From Gemmobacter nectariphilus DSM 15620 (lineage in GTDB: Bacteria; Pseudomonadota; Alphaproteobacteria; Rhodobacterales; Rhodobacteraceae): DNA of 64,000 nt. Position numbers and translations under genes: made by a program. The stretch covers positions 62,001 through 126,000 of the forward strand of contig NZ_AUCM01000003.1 of assembly GCF_000429765.1 (NCBI RefSeq), in the 5' to 3' direction. A model generated the notes under the pieces. The model made no database searches. It saw nothing but the letters and a program-made list of their open reading frames with translations, and had not been told where the DNA came from. Positions 33,573 through 43,245 of the stretch are shown here, piece by piece. How positions within the stretch are numbered: the first letter of the stretch is position 1; each line of letters opens with the position of its first letter.

Positions 33573-35158
33573 AGGACACGGGCCACATTCCGGGGGCCGA
33601 GGCGCCGATGTGGGATCTGCTCTGGGCCAATCTGCCTGCGGCGGCCGACCGCATCTGCCTGATCGACGCGAACCGGCAGGCCACCTATGGCGACCTCGCG
33701 GCGGCGGCCGACGGTCTGGCCGCCCAGCTGCGCGGGCTTGGCGTGCAGGCCGGGGACCGCGTGATCGTCCATCTGCGCAAAGGCATCGACGAGGTGGCGG
33801 CGATGTTCGCCGTCTGGCGGCTGGGGGCGGTGGTCGTCAACGTCAACCACCAGTGGACGGTGGATCAGCTGCTGTTCGTCGCCGGCGATTGCCGGGCGGT
33901 GGCGGCCATCGTGCCGGCCCCGGTCGCCAAGGGGCTGGCCGCGCGCGATCTGCCGCCCGCGCTGGCGCATGTGCTGGTGCGAGGGACCAGCGCGCCCCCG
34001 GGCTTCGCCCTCTGGGCCGATAGCCCGGCGCCCGAGGGGTTTGCACCCGCAACCCCTGACCCCGGCGCGCTGTGCGCGATCATCTATACCTCGGGCTCGA
34101 CCGGCACACCCAAGGGGGTGATGCTGACCCATCGCAACATCCGCATCGGTGCGATCTCGGTCACAGACTACCTGGGCCTGACGGCCAGCGACCGGCTGCT
34201 GTCGGTGCTGCCCTACAGTTTCGATGCCGGGCTGAACCAGCTGACCACCATGCTGCTGGTTGGCGGCAGCGTGGTGCATCAGCCCGTCACCCTGCCGGCC
34301 GAGGTGGTGCGCATGGCGGCGGAACACGCCGTGACCGGCATCGCCGGGGTGCCGCCGCTGTGGTCGATGGTGGTGCGCTATCTGGCCGATGCGCCGGTGG
34401 CGCTGCCCGCGCTGCGCCGGGTGACGAATACCGGCGGCAAGATCACCCCCGACATCCTGGACCTGATGCCGCAGGTCTTTCCGGGCGCCCGGATTTTCCT
34501 GATGTATGGTCTGACCGAGGCGTTTCGGTCCACCTATCTGTCGCCCGAAAAATTCGCCGCCAAGAAGGGATCCATCGGCCGCGCCGTGCCCCATGCGCAG
34601 ATCCATGTGATCCGCGCCGATGGCGGGCTGGCCGGTCCGGGCGAACAGGGCGAACTGGTCCATGCCGGCCCGCTGGTCTCGCTGGGCTATTGGGAACGGC
34701 CCGAGGCGACGGCCGAGCGCATCCGCCCGTGCCCTGCGCTGGCGCCTCTGATCGGGGATCAGCCGGTGGTGTGGTCGGGCGATCTGGTGCGCGTCGATGA
34801 CGATGGCGATCTGTGGTTCGTCGGGCGCCGCGACGACATGATCAAGACCATGGGCTTTCGTCTGAGCCCCACCGAGGTCGAGGATGCCGCCGCCCGCACC
34901 GGCCTTGTGACCGAAGCCGTCGCCTTTGCGACCGACCACCCCGAGATGGGGCAGGCGGTGCATCTGGCGCTGGTGCCCGTGGGCGCCGCCGATCTGGCCG
35001 CCCTGCGCGCGGCCTGCCGCAAGGTGATGGCGCCCTATATGGTCCCCCATGCCTTCCACATCTGGCCCGGCGCCATGCCGCGCACCGCCAGCGGCAAGCT
35101 GGACCGCCCCGCGATCATCGCCGCCTGCCGCGATGGCCGCATCCCCGTTCTGACCTGA
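33569..35158 (+). CDS. AMP-forming acyl/aminoacyl ligase, exosortase-A-associated type
   Basis: A 529-residue ANL-superfamily adenylating enzyme. Core motifs: IYTSGSTGTPKGVML (about 171-185), MYGLTEAFRSTYLSPE, GDLVRVDDDGDLWFVGRRDDMIKTMGFRLSPTEVE and catalytic lysine Lys510 in PRTASGKLDR. The TEAFRSTYL block and its position next to a carrier protein and a PLP decarboxylase match the ligase_PEP_1 family (acyl-CoA ligase, exosortase A-associated). It probably activates a carboxylic or amino acid and loads it on the adjacent carrier. The substrate is unknown. Confidence 0.85.
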   Translation: MKDTGHIPGAEAPMWDLLWANLPAAADRICLIDANRQATYGDLAAAADGLAAQLRGLGVQAGDRVIVHLRKGIDEVAAMFAVWRLGAVVVNVNHQWTVDQLLFVAGDCRAVAAIVPAPVAKGLAARDLPPALAHVLVRGTSAPPGFALWADSPAPEGFAPATPDPGALCAIIYTSGSTGTPKGVMLTHRNIRIGAISVTDYLGLTASDRLLSVLPYSFDAGLNQLTTMLLVGGSVVHQPVTLPAEVVRMAAEHAVTGIAGVPPLWSMVVRYLADAPVALPALRRVTNTGGKITPDILDLMPQVFPGARIFLMYGLTEAFRSTYLSPEKFAAKKGSIGRAVPHAQIHVIRADGGLAGPGEQGELVHAGPLVSLGYWERPEATAERIRPCPALAPLIGDQPVVWSGDLVRVDDDGDLWFVGRRDDMIKTMGFRLSPTEVEDAAARTGLVTEAVAFATDHPEMGQAVHLALVPVGAADLAALRAACRKVMAPYMVPHAFHIWPGAMPRTASGKLDRPAIIAACRDGRIPVLT

Positions 35159-35173
35159 CACCCGGAGTTCTTG

Positions 35174-35416
35174 ATGCCTGCCCAAGTCACCACCGACACG
35201 CTGCGCGCCTTTCTGAAAAGCGATCTGGCCATCGACGACCCGGTTGCCGATGACGAAGAGCTGTTTTCCGCAGGTGTGCTGGATTCGGTGGCCATGATGG
35301 CGCTGATCGCCTTTCTTGAGGAACAGACCGGCGGCGATGTGCGCCCGTCCGATGTGACGCTGGACAATTTCGACACGCTGGACCGGATCGCCGCCTATGC
35401 TGCCACCCTGGTCTGA
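35174..35416 (+). CDS. Acyl carrier protein of the tailoring operon
   Basis: An 80-residue carrier protein with the phosphopantetheine attachment site AGVLDSVAMMAL (Ser38; DSV instead of the usual DSL) and the acidic four-helix pattern of ACPs. It is unlikely to be the housekeeping AcpP because it lies between a ligase and a decarboxylase and diverges around the Ser. GGAG at 35164 supports the ATG at 35174. The decarboxylase gene begins 20 bp before its end. Confidence 0.85.
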   Translation: MPAQVTTDTLRAFLKSDLAIDDPVADDEELFSAGVLDSVAMMALIAFLEEQTGGDVRPSDVTLDNFDTLDRIAAYAATLV

Positions 35417-36623
35417 CGCCGATCCGCTGCTGGCGGCCGCGGCCGAACGCTTCGGAACCCCGGCCTATGTCTATCTGACCGACCGGATCGAGCAGCGGGC
35501 CGACCGGCTGGCGCAAGATTTCGGCCGCTGGTTCCGGCTGAGCTATGCGGTCAAGGCCAATCCCAACCCGGCGCTGCTGGGCTGGCTGCGCGGGCGGGTG
35601 CCGCTGCTGGATGTGTCGTCCATCGGCGAGGTGCGCCGCGCGCTGGCGGCCGGCTGGCCTGCCGGGGATCTCAGCTTCACCGGCCCGGCCAAGCGTCCGG
35701 CGGAACTGGCCGAGGCGCTGGCGGTGGGCGTGGGCGATATCGTGCTGGAAAGCCTTGACGAGGCTTTGGCGCTGAACGATCTGGCAAGCGCCGCGGGTCA
35801 GGTCGCGCGCGTGCTCGTGCACCTGTCGCCCGACCGGGTGCCCAAGGGCTTTGGCGATCACATGGCCGGCCGGCCCAGCCCCTTTGGCATCGACGTCGAA
35901 GAGGCAGAGGCGGTCTTGCCACAGATCGCCGCGCTGCCCCATCTGCATCTGGCAGGGCTGCACATCTATTCTGGCACCCAGTCGCTGAAGCCCGAGGCGA
36001 TCTTGGAAAACTGGCGCATCTTCCTGGCCCAGTTCCGGCAGTTCTGCACGCTGATCGGGTTGGCGCCCGAGCGGCTGGTGTTCGGATCGGGCCTTGGGAT
36101 CCCCCATCATGCCGGGGATCAGCCGCTGGACACTGCGGCCATCGCCGCCGCCATCGCCCCCGATCTGGACGCGTTGCGGGCCGAGCCTGCCTTTGCCCGC
36201 ACCGATCTGGTGCTGGAACTGGGCCGCCATCTGGTGGGCGAGGCGGGCGTGTTCCTGACCCGCGTGCTGCGGGTCAAACCCTCGCGCGGGGCGCGGGTGG
36301 TGCTGTGCGATGGCGGGATGAACGCGCATCTGGCCGCGACCGGGCAATTCGGCATGGTCCTGCGCCGCAACTATCTGATGCACCGCGTCGGCGGCGGCGA
36401 GGGGGCGGAAAAGGTCGACCTGCATGGCCCGCTGTGCACCTCGATCGACCGGCTGGCGGCGGGGGTCGACCTGCCACCGCTGGCGCCGGGCGATCTGATC
36501 GCGATCTATCCCTCTGGCGCCTATGGGCCGACCGCCAGCCCGCAAGGCTTCATCAGCCACCCCCACCCGCGCGAGGTGCTGGTCGAAGGCGGGCAGATGC
36601 AGGATGTGACGCCCGGCGCCTGA
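35397..36623 (+). CDS. PLP-dependent decarboxylase (fold III), exosortase-A-associated type
   Basis: A 408-residue fold type III enzyme related to diaminopimelate and ornithine decarboxylases. The Schiff-base lysine is Lys53 in LSYAVKANPNP; HIYSGTQ, ELGRHLVGEAGVFLTRV (ELGR in place of the common EPGR), Cys347 in GPLCTSID, and SGAYGPTASPQGF follow in the usual order. Together with the ligase and carrier it matches the dCO2ase_PEP1 group. It may act on a free amino acid or on one tethered to the carrier. It overlaps the carrier gene by 20 bp and is last in the operon. Confidence 0.85.
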   Translation: MLPPWSDADPLLAAAAERFGTPAYVYLTDRIEQRADRLAQDFGRWFRLSYAVKANPNPALLGWLRGRVPLLDVSSIGEVRRALAAGWPAGDLSFTGPAKRPAELAEALAVGVGDIVLESLDEALALNDLASAAGQVARVLVHLSPDRVPKGFGDHMAGRPSPFGIDVEEAEAVLPQIAALPHLHLAGLHIYSGTQSLKPEAILENWRIFLAQFRQFCTLIGLAPERLVFGSGLGIPHHAGDQPLDTAAIAAAIAPDLDALRAEPAFARTDLVLELGRHLVGEAGVFLTRVLRVKPSRGARVVLCDGGMNAHLAATGQFGMVLRRNYLMHRVGGGEGAEKVDLHGPLCTSIDRLAAGVDLPPLAPGDLIAIYPSGAYGPTASPQGFISHPHPREVLVEGGQMQDVTPGA

Positions 36624-36651
36624 AAACCGCACCGCCTGACGGGCAGGGCAA

Positions 36652-36669
36652 CTGACACATAGCTGTCAG
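36652..36669. promoter_or_regulatory. Inverted repeat CTGACA-N6-TGTCAG upstream of tatA
   Basis: Half-sites at 36652-36657 and 36664-36669, 104 bp before tatA, in the only gap of the region. The same half-sites at the same spacing recur at 58813-58830 upstream of an acyl-CoA synthetase. It is a candidate operator for an unidentified dimeric regulator. Confidence 0.5.
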
Positions 36670-36772
36670 GTATCTGCGCGCCGGGCGTCTGAGGGCTTTC
36701 GGTCGGCGCCGACAGCGCGTAAGTCATCTTGCAGGACATTCTCCCCCAAGGGGACACGCAAGGAGCTATCCC

Positions 36773-36982
36773 ATGCTGAACAATATCGGGCTGCCGGGGC
36801 TTCTGCTCATCGCCGTCATCGTGCTGGTGCTGTTCGGGCGCGGCAAGGTCAGCGCGCTGATGGGCGAGGTCGGCAAGGGCATCACCGCCTTCAAGAAAGG
36901 CGTGAGCGAGGAAACCGCCGAGCTGAACAAGGCCGACGCCGCCAAGGACGTCACGCCCACCGCTGAAAAAGACAAGGCCTGA
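36773..36982 (+). CDS. tatA: Sec-independent protein translocase TatA
   Basis: Pore-forming subunit of the twin-arginine system, which exports folded proteins. The 69-residue protein has a short N-terminal membrane helix ([17 protein letters not shown]), the [23 protein letters not shown] hinge and amphipathic helix, and a charged tail. AGGAG is seven bases upstream. It is first gene of tatABC. At least one likely substrate, the DUF882 endopeptidase with SRRKLL, is in this window. Confidence 0.95.
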   Translation: MLNNIGLPGLLLIAVIVLVLFGRGKVSALMGEVGKGITAFKKGVSEETAELNKADAAKDVTPTAEKDKA

Positions 36983-37007
36983 CGCTGGCTGAACCGGAGA
37001 CGTCAGG

Positions 37008-37412
37008 ATGCTGGACATCGGCTGGTCCGAACTGCTGGTCATCGGGGTTGTCGCGCTGATCGTGGTGGGTCCGAAGGATCTGCCCGTGATGTTCAAGACC
37101 CTTGGCCGTTTCACCGCCCGCGCGCGGGGCATGGCGCGCGAATTTCAGCGCGCCATGGATCAGGCCGCCAACGACTCGGGCATCAAGGATGTGGCGAACG
37201 ATCTGAAATCCTCGACCTCGCAGGCCTCGGCCGGGATCAACGCCCTCAAGGACGCTGCCGACAAGTTCGAGAAATGGGATCCGCGCCGCCCGGTCAGCTC
37301 TGCCGCCAAGGCCGCCGTCTCGGCCGCGACAGCCGCCCCGGCAGCCGCGGCCGCCCCCCCTGACGCGGCCCCCGCGCCTGCCACCCCGGAAGAGCCCAAG
37401 GCCCAATCATGA
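37008..37412 (+). CDS. tatB: Sec-independent protein translocase TatB
   Basis: Part of the TatBC signal-peptide receptor. The 134-residue protein begins [26 protein letters not shown], with the TatB-type glutamate in the membrane helix and the PKDLP hinge, then a long amphipathic helix and an Ala/Pro-rich tail. It overlaps tatC by 4 bp (ATGA). Confidence 0.96.
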   Translation: MLDIGWSELLVIGVVALIVVGPKDLPVMFKTLGRFTARARGMAREFQRAMDQAANDSGIKDVANDLKSSTSQASAGINALKDAADKFEKWDPRRPVSSAAKAAVSAATAAPAAAAAPPDAAPAPATPEEPKAQS

Positions 37413-38236
37413 GCGCCGATCAGATCGACGATACCGCCGCCCCGCTGATCGAGCATCTGGCGGAACTGCGCAACCGGCTGATCTGGTCGGTCGCGGCCTT
37501 TCTGGTCGCGATGATCGCCTGTTTCACCGTCTGGAACCCGATCTTCAACTTCCTGACCCAGCCGATCTGCCATGCGCTTGCCGAACGCGGGCAGGATTGC
37601 GGCCTTGTGCTGATCAAGCTGCAAGAGGGCTTTTTCGTCGCGATCCGCATCTCGGTGCTGGGCGGCTTTGCGCTGTCCTTCCCGGTGATCGGCTATCAGC
37701 TGTGGCGGTTCGTGGCGCCGGGGCTCTACAAGTCGGAAAAGGGCGCGCTGCTGCCCTTCCTGATCGCCTCGCCCGTGATGTTCTTTCTGGGCGCGGCCTT
37801 TGCCTATTATGTCGTGCTGCCGATCGCCTTCGCCTTCTTCCTGAACTTCCAGCAAGGCGGGCTGACCGGGGCGGATGGCACGAATGAACTGGCGGCCATC
37901 GGCTTTCAGGGCTCGGTCGAGGAATATCTGGCCCTGACCACCAAGTTCATCATGGCCTTCGGCCTGTGTTTCCAGCTGCCGGTTCTGCTGACCTTGCTGG
38001 GCAAGGCGGGGCTGGTCTCCTCGCGCGGGCTGGGCTCGGTGCGCAAATATGCCATCGTGGTGATCCTGCTGGTCGCAGCGCTTGTGACCCCCCCTGACAT
38101 GATGAGCCAGCTCATCCTGTTCGGCGCCATCTACCCGCTTTACGAGATTTCGATCTGGCTGATCCGCCGCATCGAGAAAAAGCGCGAAGCACAGCTGCGG
38201 GCCGAAGGTCTGTGGGTGGACGAAGACGAGGACTGA
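37409..38236 (+). CDS. tatC: Sec-independent protein translocase TatC
   Basis: Multi-spanning core receptor for twin-arginine signal peptides. The 275-residue protein has six membrane helices and the TatC signatures [13 protein letters not shown] at the N-terminus, [18 protein letters not shown] and [23 protein letters not shown]. It is the last of the tatABC operon; the DUF815 ATPase gene starts five bases after its stop. Confidence 0.97.
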   Translation: MSADQIDDTAAPLIEHLAELRNRLIWSVAAFLVAMIACFTVWNPIFNFLTQPICHALAERGQDCGLVLIKLQEGFFVAIRISVLGGFALSFPVIGYQLWRFVAPGLYKSEKGALLPFLIASPVMFFLGAAFAYYVVLPIAFAFFLNFQQGGLTGADGTNELAAIGFQGSVEEYLALTTKFIMAFGLCFQLPVLLTLLGKAGLVSSRGLGSVRKYAIVVILLVAALVTPPDMMSQLILFGAIYPLYEISIWLIRRIEKKREAQLRAEGLWVDEDED

Positions 38237-38241
38237 ACACC

Positions 38242-39084
38242 GTGACCGATCCGCTTGTGCGCATCGCCGAGGCGCTGGAACGCCTTGCGCCCGCGCCCGT
38301 CCCCGCCCCTGATTTCGCCGCCGCCGATGCCTTTTTGTGGCACGCATCCCCCGACCGGCTCGAACCCGTGCCGCGGGTGTCGCGGGTGGATATCGGCCTT
38401 CTGGTCGGCGTCAACCGGGCGCGCGATACGCTGCTGGACAACACCCGCCAGTTCGCGCGCGGCTTTGCCGCGAACAACGCCCTCTTGTGGGGCGCGCGCG
38501 GGATGGGCAAATCCTCGCTGGTCAAGGCCGTCCACGCGGCGGTGCGCGCCGAAGGCCCGGATCTCAAACTCGTCGAGATCGGTCGCGAGGATCTGGCCAG
38601 CATCGGCCGTCTGCTGTCCTTGCTGCGCGCGGCGCCCGACACCCGCTTCGTGCTGTTTTGCGACGATCTGTCGTTCAGCCATGACGATCAGCATTACAAG
38701 GCGCTCAAGGCCGTGCTGGATGGCGGGATCGAGGGGCGCCCGGCCAATGTGCTGTTCTATGCCACCTCGAACCGACGCCACCTGATGCCGCGCGACATGA
38801 TCGAGAACGAACGCTCCAGCGCGATCAACCCGTCCGAGGCGGTCGAGGAAAAGGTCTCGCTGTCGGACCGTTTCGGGCTGTGGCTGGGCTTTCATCCCTG
38901 CGATCAGGATGCCTATCTGGAAATGATCGAGGGCTATTGCGCCGCCCATGGCCTGAGCATCGCGCCCGAGGTCTTGCGGGCCGAAGCCATCGAATGGCAG
39001 GCCACGCGCGGCAGCCGCTCGGGCCGCGTGGCCTGGCAGTTCTTCTGCGATCTGGCAGGCCGTCACGGGGTGGCGGTGGGCTGA
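38242..39084 (+). CDS. DUF815 family ATP-binding protein
   Basis: A 280-residue P-loop protein of the DUF815 (AAA-like) family, biochemical role unknown. The nucleotide-binding loop is NALLWGARGMGKSSLVKA (about 80-97), a Walker B-like strand is TRFVLFCDDLSF, and NVLFYATSNRRHLMPRDM followed by EEKVSLSDRFGLWLGFHP resembles AAA sensor regions. It starts with GTG at 38242, close behind tatC, and is probably co-transcribed with the tat genes. Whether it helps Tat export is speculation. Confidence 0.88.
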   Translation: MTDPLVRIAEALERLAPAPVPAPDFAAADAFLWHASPDRLEPVPRVSRVDIGLLVGVNRARDTLLDNTRQFARGFAANNALLWGARGMGKSSLVKAVHAAVRAEGPDLKLVEIGREDLASIGRLLSLLRAAPDTRFVLFCDDLSFSHDDQHYKALKAVLDGGIEGRPANVLFYATSNRRHLMPRDMIENERSSAINPSEAVEEKVSLSDRFGLWLGFHPCDQDAYLEMIEGYCAAHGLSIAPEVLRAEAIEWQATRGSRSGRVAWQFFCDLAGRHGVAVG

Positions 39085-39114
39085 TCCCCCGGCCTTGCGC
39101 CTCTGGCGTCTGGC

Positions 39115-39201
39115 GGATGCCTCCGGCGGGGATATTTGTATCAAGGCGAAAGGGGGCAGGCGCCGCGCTTGCCCCCTTTGCCTTTTTCCAAATACCCATG
39201 C
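39115..39201 (+). repeat. Composite head-to-head 3'-end repeat, copy h1
   Basis: An 87-bp element whose ends are identical to the reverse complement of 11529-11610 (first 37 and last 26 nt). It contains the module at 39128-39152 and an inverted module at 39198-39176. It sits just after the DUF815 gene in a convergent gap. Confidence 0.88.
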
Positions 39202-39246
39202 AACGCCCACCACAGGCGCGCGGCCTGTGGTGGCGCACCCGTGCTG

Positions 39247-39269
39247 CATCATCTTGCCCCAAATACCCC
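39247..39269 (-). repeat. 3'-end GATATTT-family repeat, copy h2
   Basis: On the minus strand this reads GGGGTATTTGGGGCAAGATG plus ATG, identical over 23 bases to 44326-44348. It lies 32 bp from the stop of the convergent bcp gene. Confidence 0.8.
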
Positions 39270-39300
39270 TGCAACAGCAGTCACCGGGGGCAAGGCGTGA

Positions 39301-39762
39301 TCACAACGCGCGGGCGGCCTCCAGCACCTCGTTGGCATGGCCTGCGACCTTGACCTTGGGCCAGACCTTGGCGATGCGCCCTTCGGCGTCGATCAGAAAG
39401 GTCGCGCGGGTGATGCCAAGGAACTTCTTGCCATACATGGATTTCTCGCCCCAGACGCCGAAATCCTCGCAGGTCGATCCGGCCTCGTCCGAGGCAAGGA
39501 CGATCCCCAGCCCGTGCTTGCGGCAGAACTTGTCGTGGCTGGCCGCGCTGTCCTTGGACACGCCGATCACGGTGACGCCGGCTGCCTCGAAGTCGGCGCG
39601 TTTCGCGGTGAAGTCCAGCGCCTCGGTGGTGCAGCCGGGCGTGTCATCCTTGGGGTAGAAATAGACGACGACCTTTCCGGGCCGCAGGGCGGACAGGGTG
39701 ATGGTGCCGCCGCCATCGCGGGGCAGGGTGAAGTCGGGGGCCATGTCACCGGCGTTCAGCAT
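39301..39762 (-). CDS. bcp: Thioredoxin-dependent peroxiredoxin (BCP/PrxQ family)
   Basis: Reduces hydrogen and organic peroxides in the cytoplasm. The 153-residue protein has the peroxidatic cysteine Cys44 in KDDTPGCTTEALDF; the resolving cysteine five residues later in E. coli BCP is replaced by Leu49, so it may work as a 1-Cys type or use Cys in FCRKHGL. AGGAG is six bases upstream of the ATG at 39762. It is divergent from the YhdP-like gene. The longer open frame reaching 40680 is antisense to that gene and is rejected. Confidence 0.94.
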   Translation of the reverse strand: MLNAGDMAPDFTLPRDGGGTITLSALRPGKVVVYFYPKDDTPGCTTEALDFTAKRADFEAAGVTVIGVSKDSAASHDKFCRKHGLGIVLASDEAGSTCEDFGVWGEKSMYGKKFLGITRATFLIDAEGRIAKVWPKVKVAGHANEVLEAARAL

Positions 39763-39815
39763 CGCGCTCTCCTGAGGTTTGACGATCTTTTGTGTTTTAG
39801 CCTCTGATCGGGGAA

Positions 39816-39821
39816 TATAAA
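39816..39821 (+). promoter_or_regulatory. Candidate -10 element for the YhdP-like gene
   Basis: TATAAA lies 31 bp before the ATG at 39853, in an AT-richer stretch of the divergent bcp/YhdP gap. No good -35 at 17 bp; TTGTGT at 39790 is 20 bp away. Confidence 0.35.
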
Positions 39822-39852
39822 GCCGGACGGCAAAGAAAGGTGACGGATCGGC

Positions 39853-42800
39853 ATGAACGCAGCGGACGGCAAGGGGGCGCAGGGCGAGCAAGAGGCGGGC
39901 GTGCCGCCAGCCGCCGAGGCGCCGGTGGCTGGCCGGCGTGCGCTGCTTGCCCCGCGCCTGCGGTTCCGGCGGCGCCCGCGCCTGCGGATGCCCTGGCAAC
40001 GGCGGCTGCTGCGGGCGGTGATCTGGGCCGCTTTTGCCTTTGTCGCGGTTGTCAGCCTCATGGGGCTGGGGGCTGCGGTGTTTTCCGGCCGCCCCATCGT
40101 CTTGCCGGTCTGGGCGGTGGCCGAAACCGAGGCACGGCTGAACCGGGCGCTTGAAGGGCAGGCCCTGGTATCCATCGGCGGGCTGGAGGTGGTGCTCAGC
40201 CCCTCGCGCCTGCCCGAGTTGCGGATGGAGGATCTGCGCATCAGCCGACCCGCTGGCGGCGGGTTCCTGATGCTGCCCGAGGCGCAGGCGCGTTTCGATG
40301 CCGCCGCCCTGATGCGCGGGCGGGTCGAGCCGGTGGCCGTGCGGCTGAGCGGGCCGCAGATCGCCTTGCGCCGGGCGCCGGACGGGCGGTTCGATCTGGC
40401 ACTTGCCGAAGGGGGCGAGGCGCCGGGCAGTCTGGCCGAGGTGCTGCAAAGGATCGACGCCTTCCTTGCCCTGCCGGCCCTTGAGACGCTGGAGCGGATC
40501 GAGGCCGAGGCGGTGACCTTTTCGCTCGATGACCGGCGGGCGGGCCGGGTCTGGACCGTGGGCGATGGCCGCATCGCGCTGGTGCAGACCGCCGAGGAAA
40601 CCGTGCTGGATGTCGGCATGGGCCTTGTGGGGGGCGGGGCGGCGCCGGCCACGGCGCAGCTGCGCTTTGGCATTCGCCATGGCGGGCAGGGGGCGCGGCT
40701 GTCGGCGCGGGTCGATGGGGTGGCGGCCGCCGACATTGCCGCCCAGACCCCGCTGCTGGGCTGGCTGGGGGTGCTGGATGCGCCGATCTCGGGCGATCTG
40801 CGGGCAGAACTGGGCGGCGACGGGGCGATTTCGGCGCTCGAGGGGTCGCTCTCCATCGGGCAGGGCGCGCTAAGCCCGGTGCCGGGGGCGCGGCCCTTGC
40901 CGATCCGCTCGGCCGAGATTGCCTTTGGCTATGATCCGGCGCGCGCCCGCTTTACCGCCAGCCGCCTGACGGTGGACAGCCCCGCCCTGCGCATGAGCGC
41001 CAGCGCCCATGCCGATGTGGTCGGCCCGGCGCCCACCGCGCCCGAGGCCTTTGTCGCGCAGATCCGGGTGGGCGATGTGGTCTTCAACCCCGAAGGCGTC
41101 TTTGCCGAGCCGGTGCGGTTTTCCGAAGGCGCCATCGACATGCGCCTCAAGCTTGATCCCTTTTCGATCGAGCTGGGGCAGCTGTCGCTGGTCGAGGACG
41201 GGCGCCACCTGCTGGCGCGCGGCGGGGTGGCCGCAGGGCCACAGGGCTGGACGGTGGCGGTTGACCTGGACCTTGATGCGATCCGGCATGACCGGCTGCT
41301 GGCCCTGTGGCCGGTCGGGCTGGTGCCGAACACCCGCAGCTGGCTGATGGCCAATGTGCAGCAGGGCCTGCTGTTCGACGTCAAGGCCGGGCTGCGCCTG
41401 CGTCCGGGCCAGGAGCCGCGCCTGTCGCTGGGCTATGAATTCGAGGATGCCGATGTCCGGTTCATGCCCACCCTGCCGCCGATCCAGCGGGGTCGCGGCT
41501 ATGCCACCATCGAGGGGCAGACCTACACCACGGTGGTCGAGGATGGCCACGTCACCCCGCCGCTGGGGGGCGAGATCAATGTGTCGCGCTCGGTCTTCCG
41601 GGTGCCCGACATCACGGTCAAGCCTGCACCGGCCGAGATCACCTTGCAGACCGACAGCAGCGTCACGGCTGCCCTGTCGCTGCTGGACCAGCCGCCGTTC
41701 GGCTTTCTGACCAAGGCCGGGCTTTCCCCGGATCTGGGCGAGGGACGGGCGCGGCTGACAACGGAACTGCGCCTGCCGCTAGCGCCCAGGCTGATGCCGG
41801 GGGATGTGGTCTTTTCGGTGGAAGGCACGCTGGAGGATCTGCGCTCGGACAAGCTGGTGCCCGGCCGGGTGCTGACCGCCGGGCGGCTGTCGCTGACGGC
41901 CGATCCTTCGGCGGTGGTGATCCGGGGCCCCGGGATGCTGGGGCAGGCGGCCTATGATGCCGAATGGACCTTGCCCCTGGGGCCGGGCACCAACGGCACC
42001 AGCCGGGTTCAGGGCAAGGTGACGCTGGACAAGGGGCTGGCGGCCGAGTTTCTGGCCGGGCTTGGCGATGTGCTGAGCGGATTGGGCAAGGCCGATTTCT
42101 CGGTCGATCTGCCACGCGGTGAGGCGCCGGTGCTGAACCTGCGCTCGGATCTGGCTGGGGTCGGGGTGCGGATCGCGGAACTGGGCTGGTCGATGGGCAC
42201 CGCCGCGCGCGGCACGCTGGAGCTGCAGGGCACGTTGCGCGCGCCAGTGCGGCTGACCAAGGTGGTGCTGCAAGGGCCGGGACTGGCGGCCGAGGGCGAT
42301 CTGCAACTGACGGCCGATGGCGGGCTGGACAAGCTGGCGCTGTCGCAGCTGCGTCTGGGCAGCTGGCTGGATGCCAGGGCCGAGCTGATCGGGCAGGGTA
42401 AAGCCCGCGCCCCGCTTGCCCGCGTGACCGGGGGCAGCGCCGATCTGCGGCGGCTGACCTCGGGGGCTGACAGCAGCGTGCCGGGGGGGACCGGCGCCAA
42501 GGGCGCGCCCGTCGAGGTGGCGCTGGACCGGGTGCTGATATCGGGCAGCATGGCGTTGACCGACGTTCGGGCCGAATTGCGGTCCACCGCGCAGGGGCTT
42601 GATGGTCCCTTTGCCGGGCGGCTGAACGGCAAGGCGCCGATCTCGGGCCAGCTGGCACCAGGGCCCAAGGGCACTGCGATCCGGGTGCGCGCGGCCGATG
42701 GCGGGGCGGCGCTGGCGGCGGCGGGGCTGTTTTCCAAGGCCTCGGGCGGGGCGCTGGATCTGGCGATGACCCCGACCGGGGCGCCGGGCAACTATACCGG

Positions 42801-43245
42801 CACCATTGCGATGACCGGCTTTCGGGTGCGCGACATGCCCGCGCTGGCCGAGCTGCTGAACGCGGTGTCGATTGTCGGCCTGATCGACCAGCTGGCCACC
42901 TCGGGCCTTGTCTTTGCCGAGGCCAAGGGCAATTTCCGCATCACCCCCGCGGCGATCGAGCTGAGCCAGGGGCGCGCCGTCGGCGCCTCGTTCGGGGTCT
43001 CGCTCGAAGGGGTCTATGCGATGGACCGCGATCAGCTGGATTTGCGCGGGGTGATCTCGCCTTTCTACCTGATCAACGGTATCGGATCGCTGCTGACGCG
43101 CCCTGGCGAAGGGCTGGTCGGCGTGACCTACCGGATCCGCGGCAGTGCCAACGATCCGCAAGTGACCGTGAACCCGCTGTCGGTGCTGGCGCCCGGCTTC
43201 TTCCGTGACCTGCTGCGCCGCCCGGCGGCCCGGATTTCCGAATGA
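39853..43245 (+). CDS. YhdP/AsmA-like (DUF3971) envelope protein
   Basis: A 1130-residue protein with one N-terminal membrane helix (about 57-80, [23 protein letters not shown]) followed by a very long beta-rich periplasmic part and the AsmA-type C-terminus ([45 protein letters not shown]). Such repeating beta-groove proteins (YhdP, TamB, AsmA) are thought to carry phospholipids from inner to outer membrane. It overlaps queA by 4 bp. MlaFE permease genes elsewhere in the window touch the same lipid-traffic theme. Confidence 0.88.
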   Translation: MNAADGKGAQGEQEAGVPPAAEAPVAGRRALLAPRLRFRRRPRLRMPWQRRLLRAVIWAAFAFVAVVSLMGLGAAVFSGRPIVLPVWAVAETEARLNRALEGQALVSIGGLEVVLSPSRLPELRMEDLRISRPAGGGFLMLPEAQARFDAAALMRGRVEPVAVRLSGPQIALRRAPDGRFDLALAEGGEAPGSLAEVLQRIDAFLALPALETLERIEAEAVTFSLDDRRAGRVWTVGDGRIALVQTAEETVLDVGMGLVGGGAAPATAQLRFGIRHGGQGARLSARVDGVAAADIAAQTPLLGWLGVLDAPISGDLRAELGGDGAISALEGSLSIGQGALSPVPGARPLPIRSAEIAFGYDPARARFTASRLTVDSPALRMSASAHADVVGPAPTAPEAFVAQIRVGDVVFNPEGVFAEPVRFSEGAIDMRLKLDPFSIELGQLSLVEDGRHLLARGGVAAGPQGWTVAVDLDLDAIRHDRLLALWPVGLVPNTRSWLMANVQQGLLFDVKAGLRLRPGQEPRLSLGYEFEDADVRFMPTLPPIQRGRGYATIEGQTYTTVVEDGHVTPPLGGEINVSRSVFRVPDITVKPAPAEITLQTDSSVTAALSLLDQPPFGFLTKAGLSPDLGEGRARLTTELRLPLAPRLMPGDVVFSVEGTLEDLRSDKLVPGRVLTAGRLSLTADPSAVVIRGPGMLGQAAYDAEWTLPLGPGTNGTSRVQGKVTLDKGLAAEFLAGLGDVLSGLGKADFSVDLPRGEAPVLNLRSDLAGVGVRIAELGWSMGTAARGTLELQGTLRAPVRLTKVVLQGPGLAAEGDLQLTADGGLDKLALSQLRLGSWLDARAELIGQGKARAPLARVTGGSADLRRLTSGADSSVPGGTGAKGAPVEVALDRVLISGSMALTDVRAELRSTAQGLDGPFAGRLNGKAPISGQLAPGPKGTAIRVRAADGGAALAAAGLFSKASGGALDLAMTPTGAPGNYTGTIAMTGFRVRDMPALAELLNAVSIVGLIDQLATSGLVFAEAKGNFRITPAAIELSQGRAVGASFGVSLEGVYAMDRDQLDLRGVISPFYLINGIGSLLTRPGEGLVGVTYRIRGSANDPQVTVNPLSVLAPGFFRDLLRRPAARISE

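Noticed and set aside
33569-35416. Nonribosomal peptide synthetase module
   Set aside because: An adenylating enzyme and a carrier are present but as separate genes, with no condensation or thioesterase domain; the exosortase-A-type ligase set fits better.
36652-36669. Lux-box (quorum sensing) reading of the CTGACA/TGTCAG site
   Set aside because: Lux boxes have CTG-N10-CAG; these sites have CTG-N12-CAG, and no luxR or luxI gene is present, so this label is not supported.
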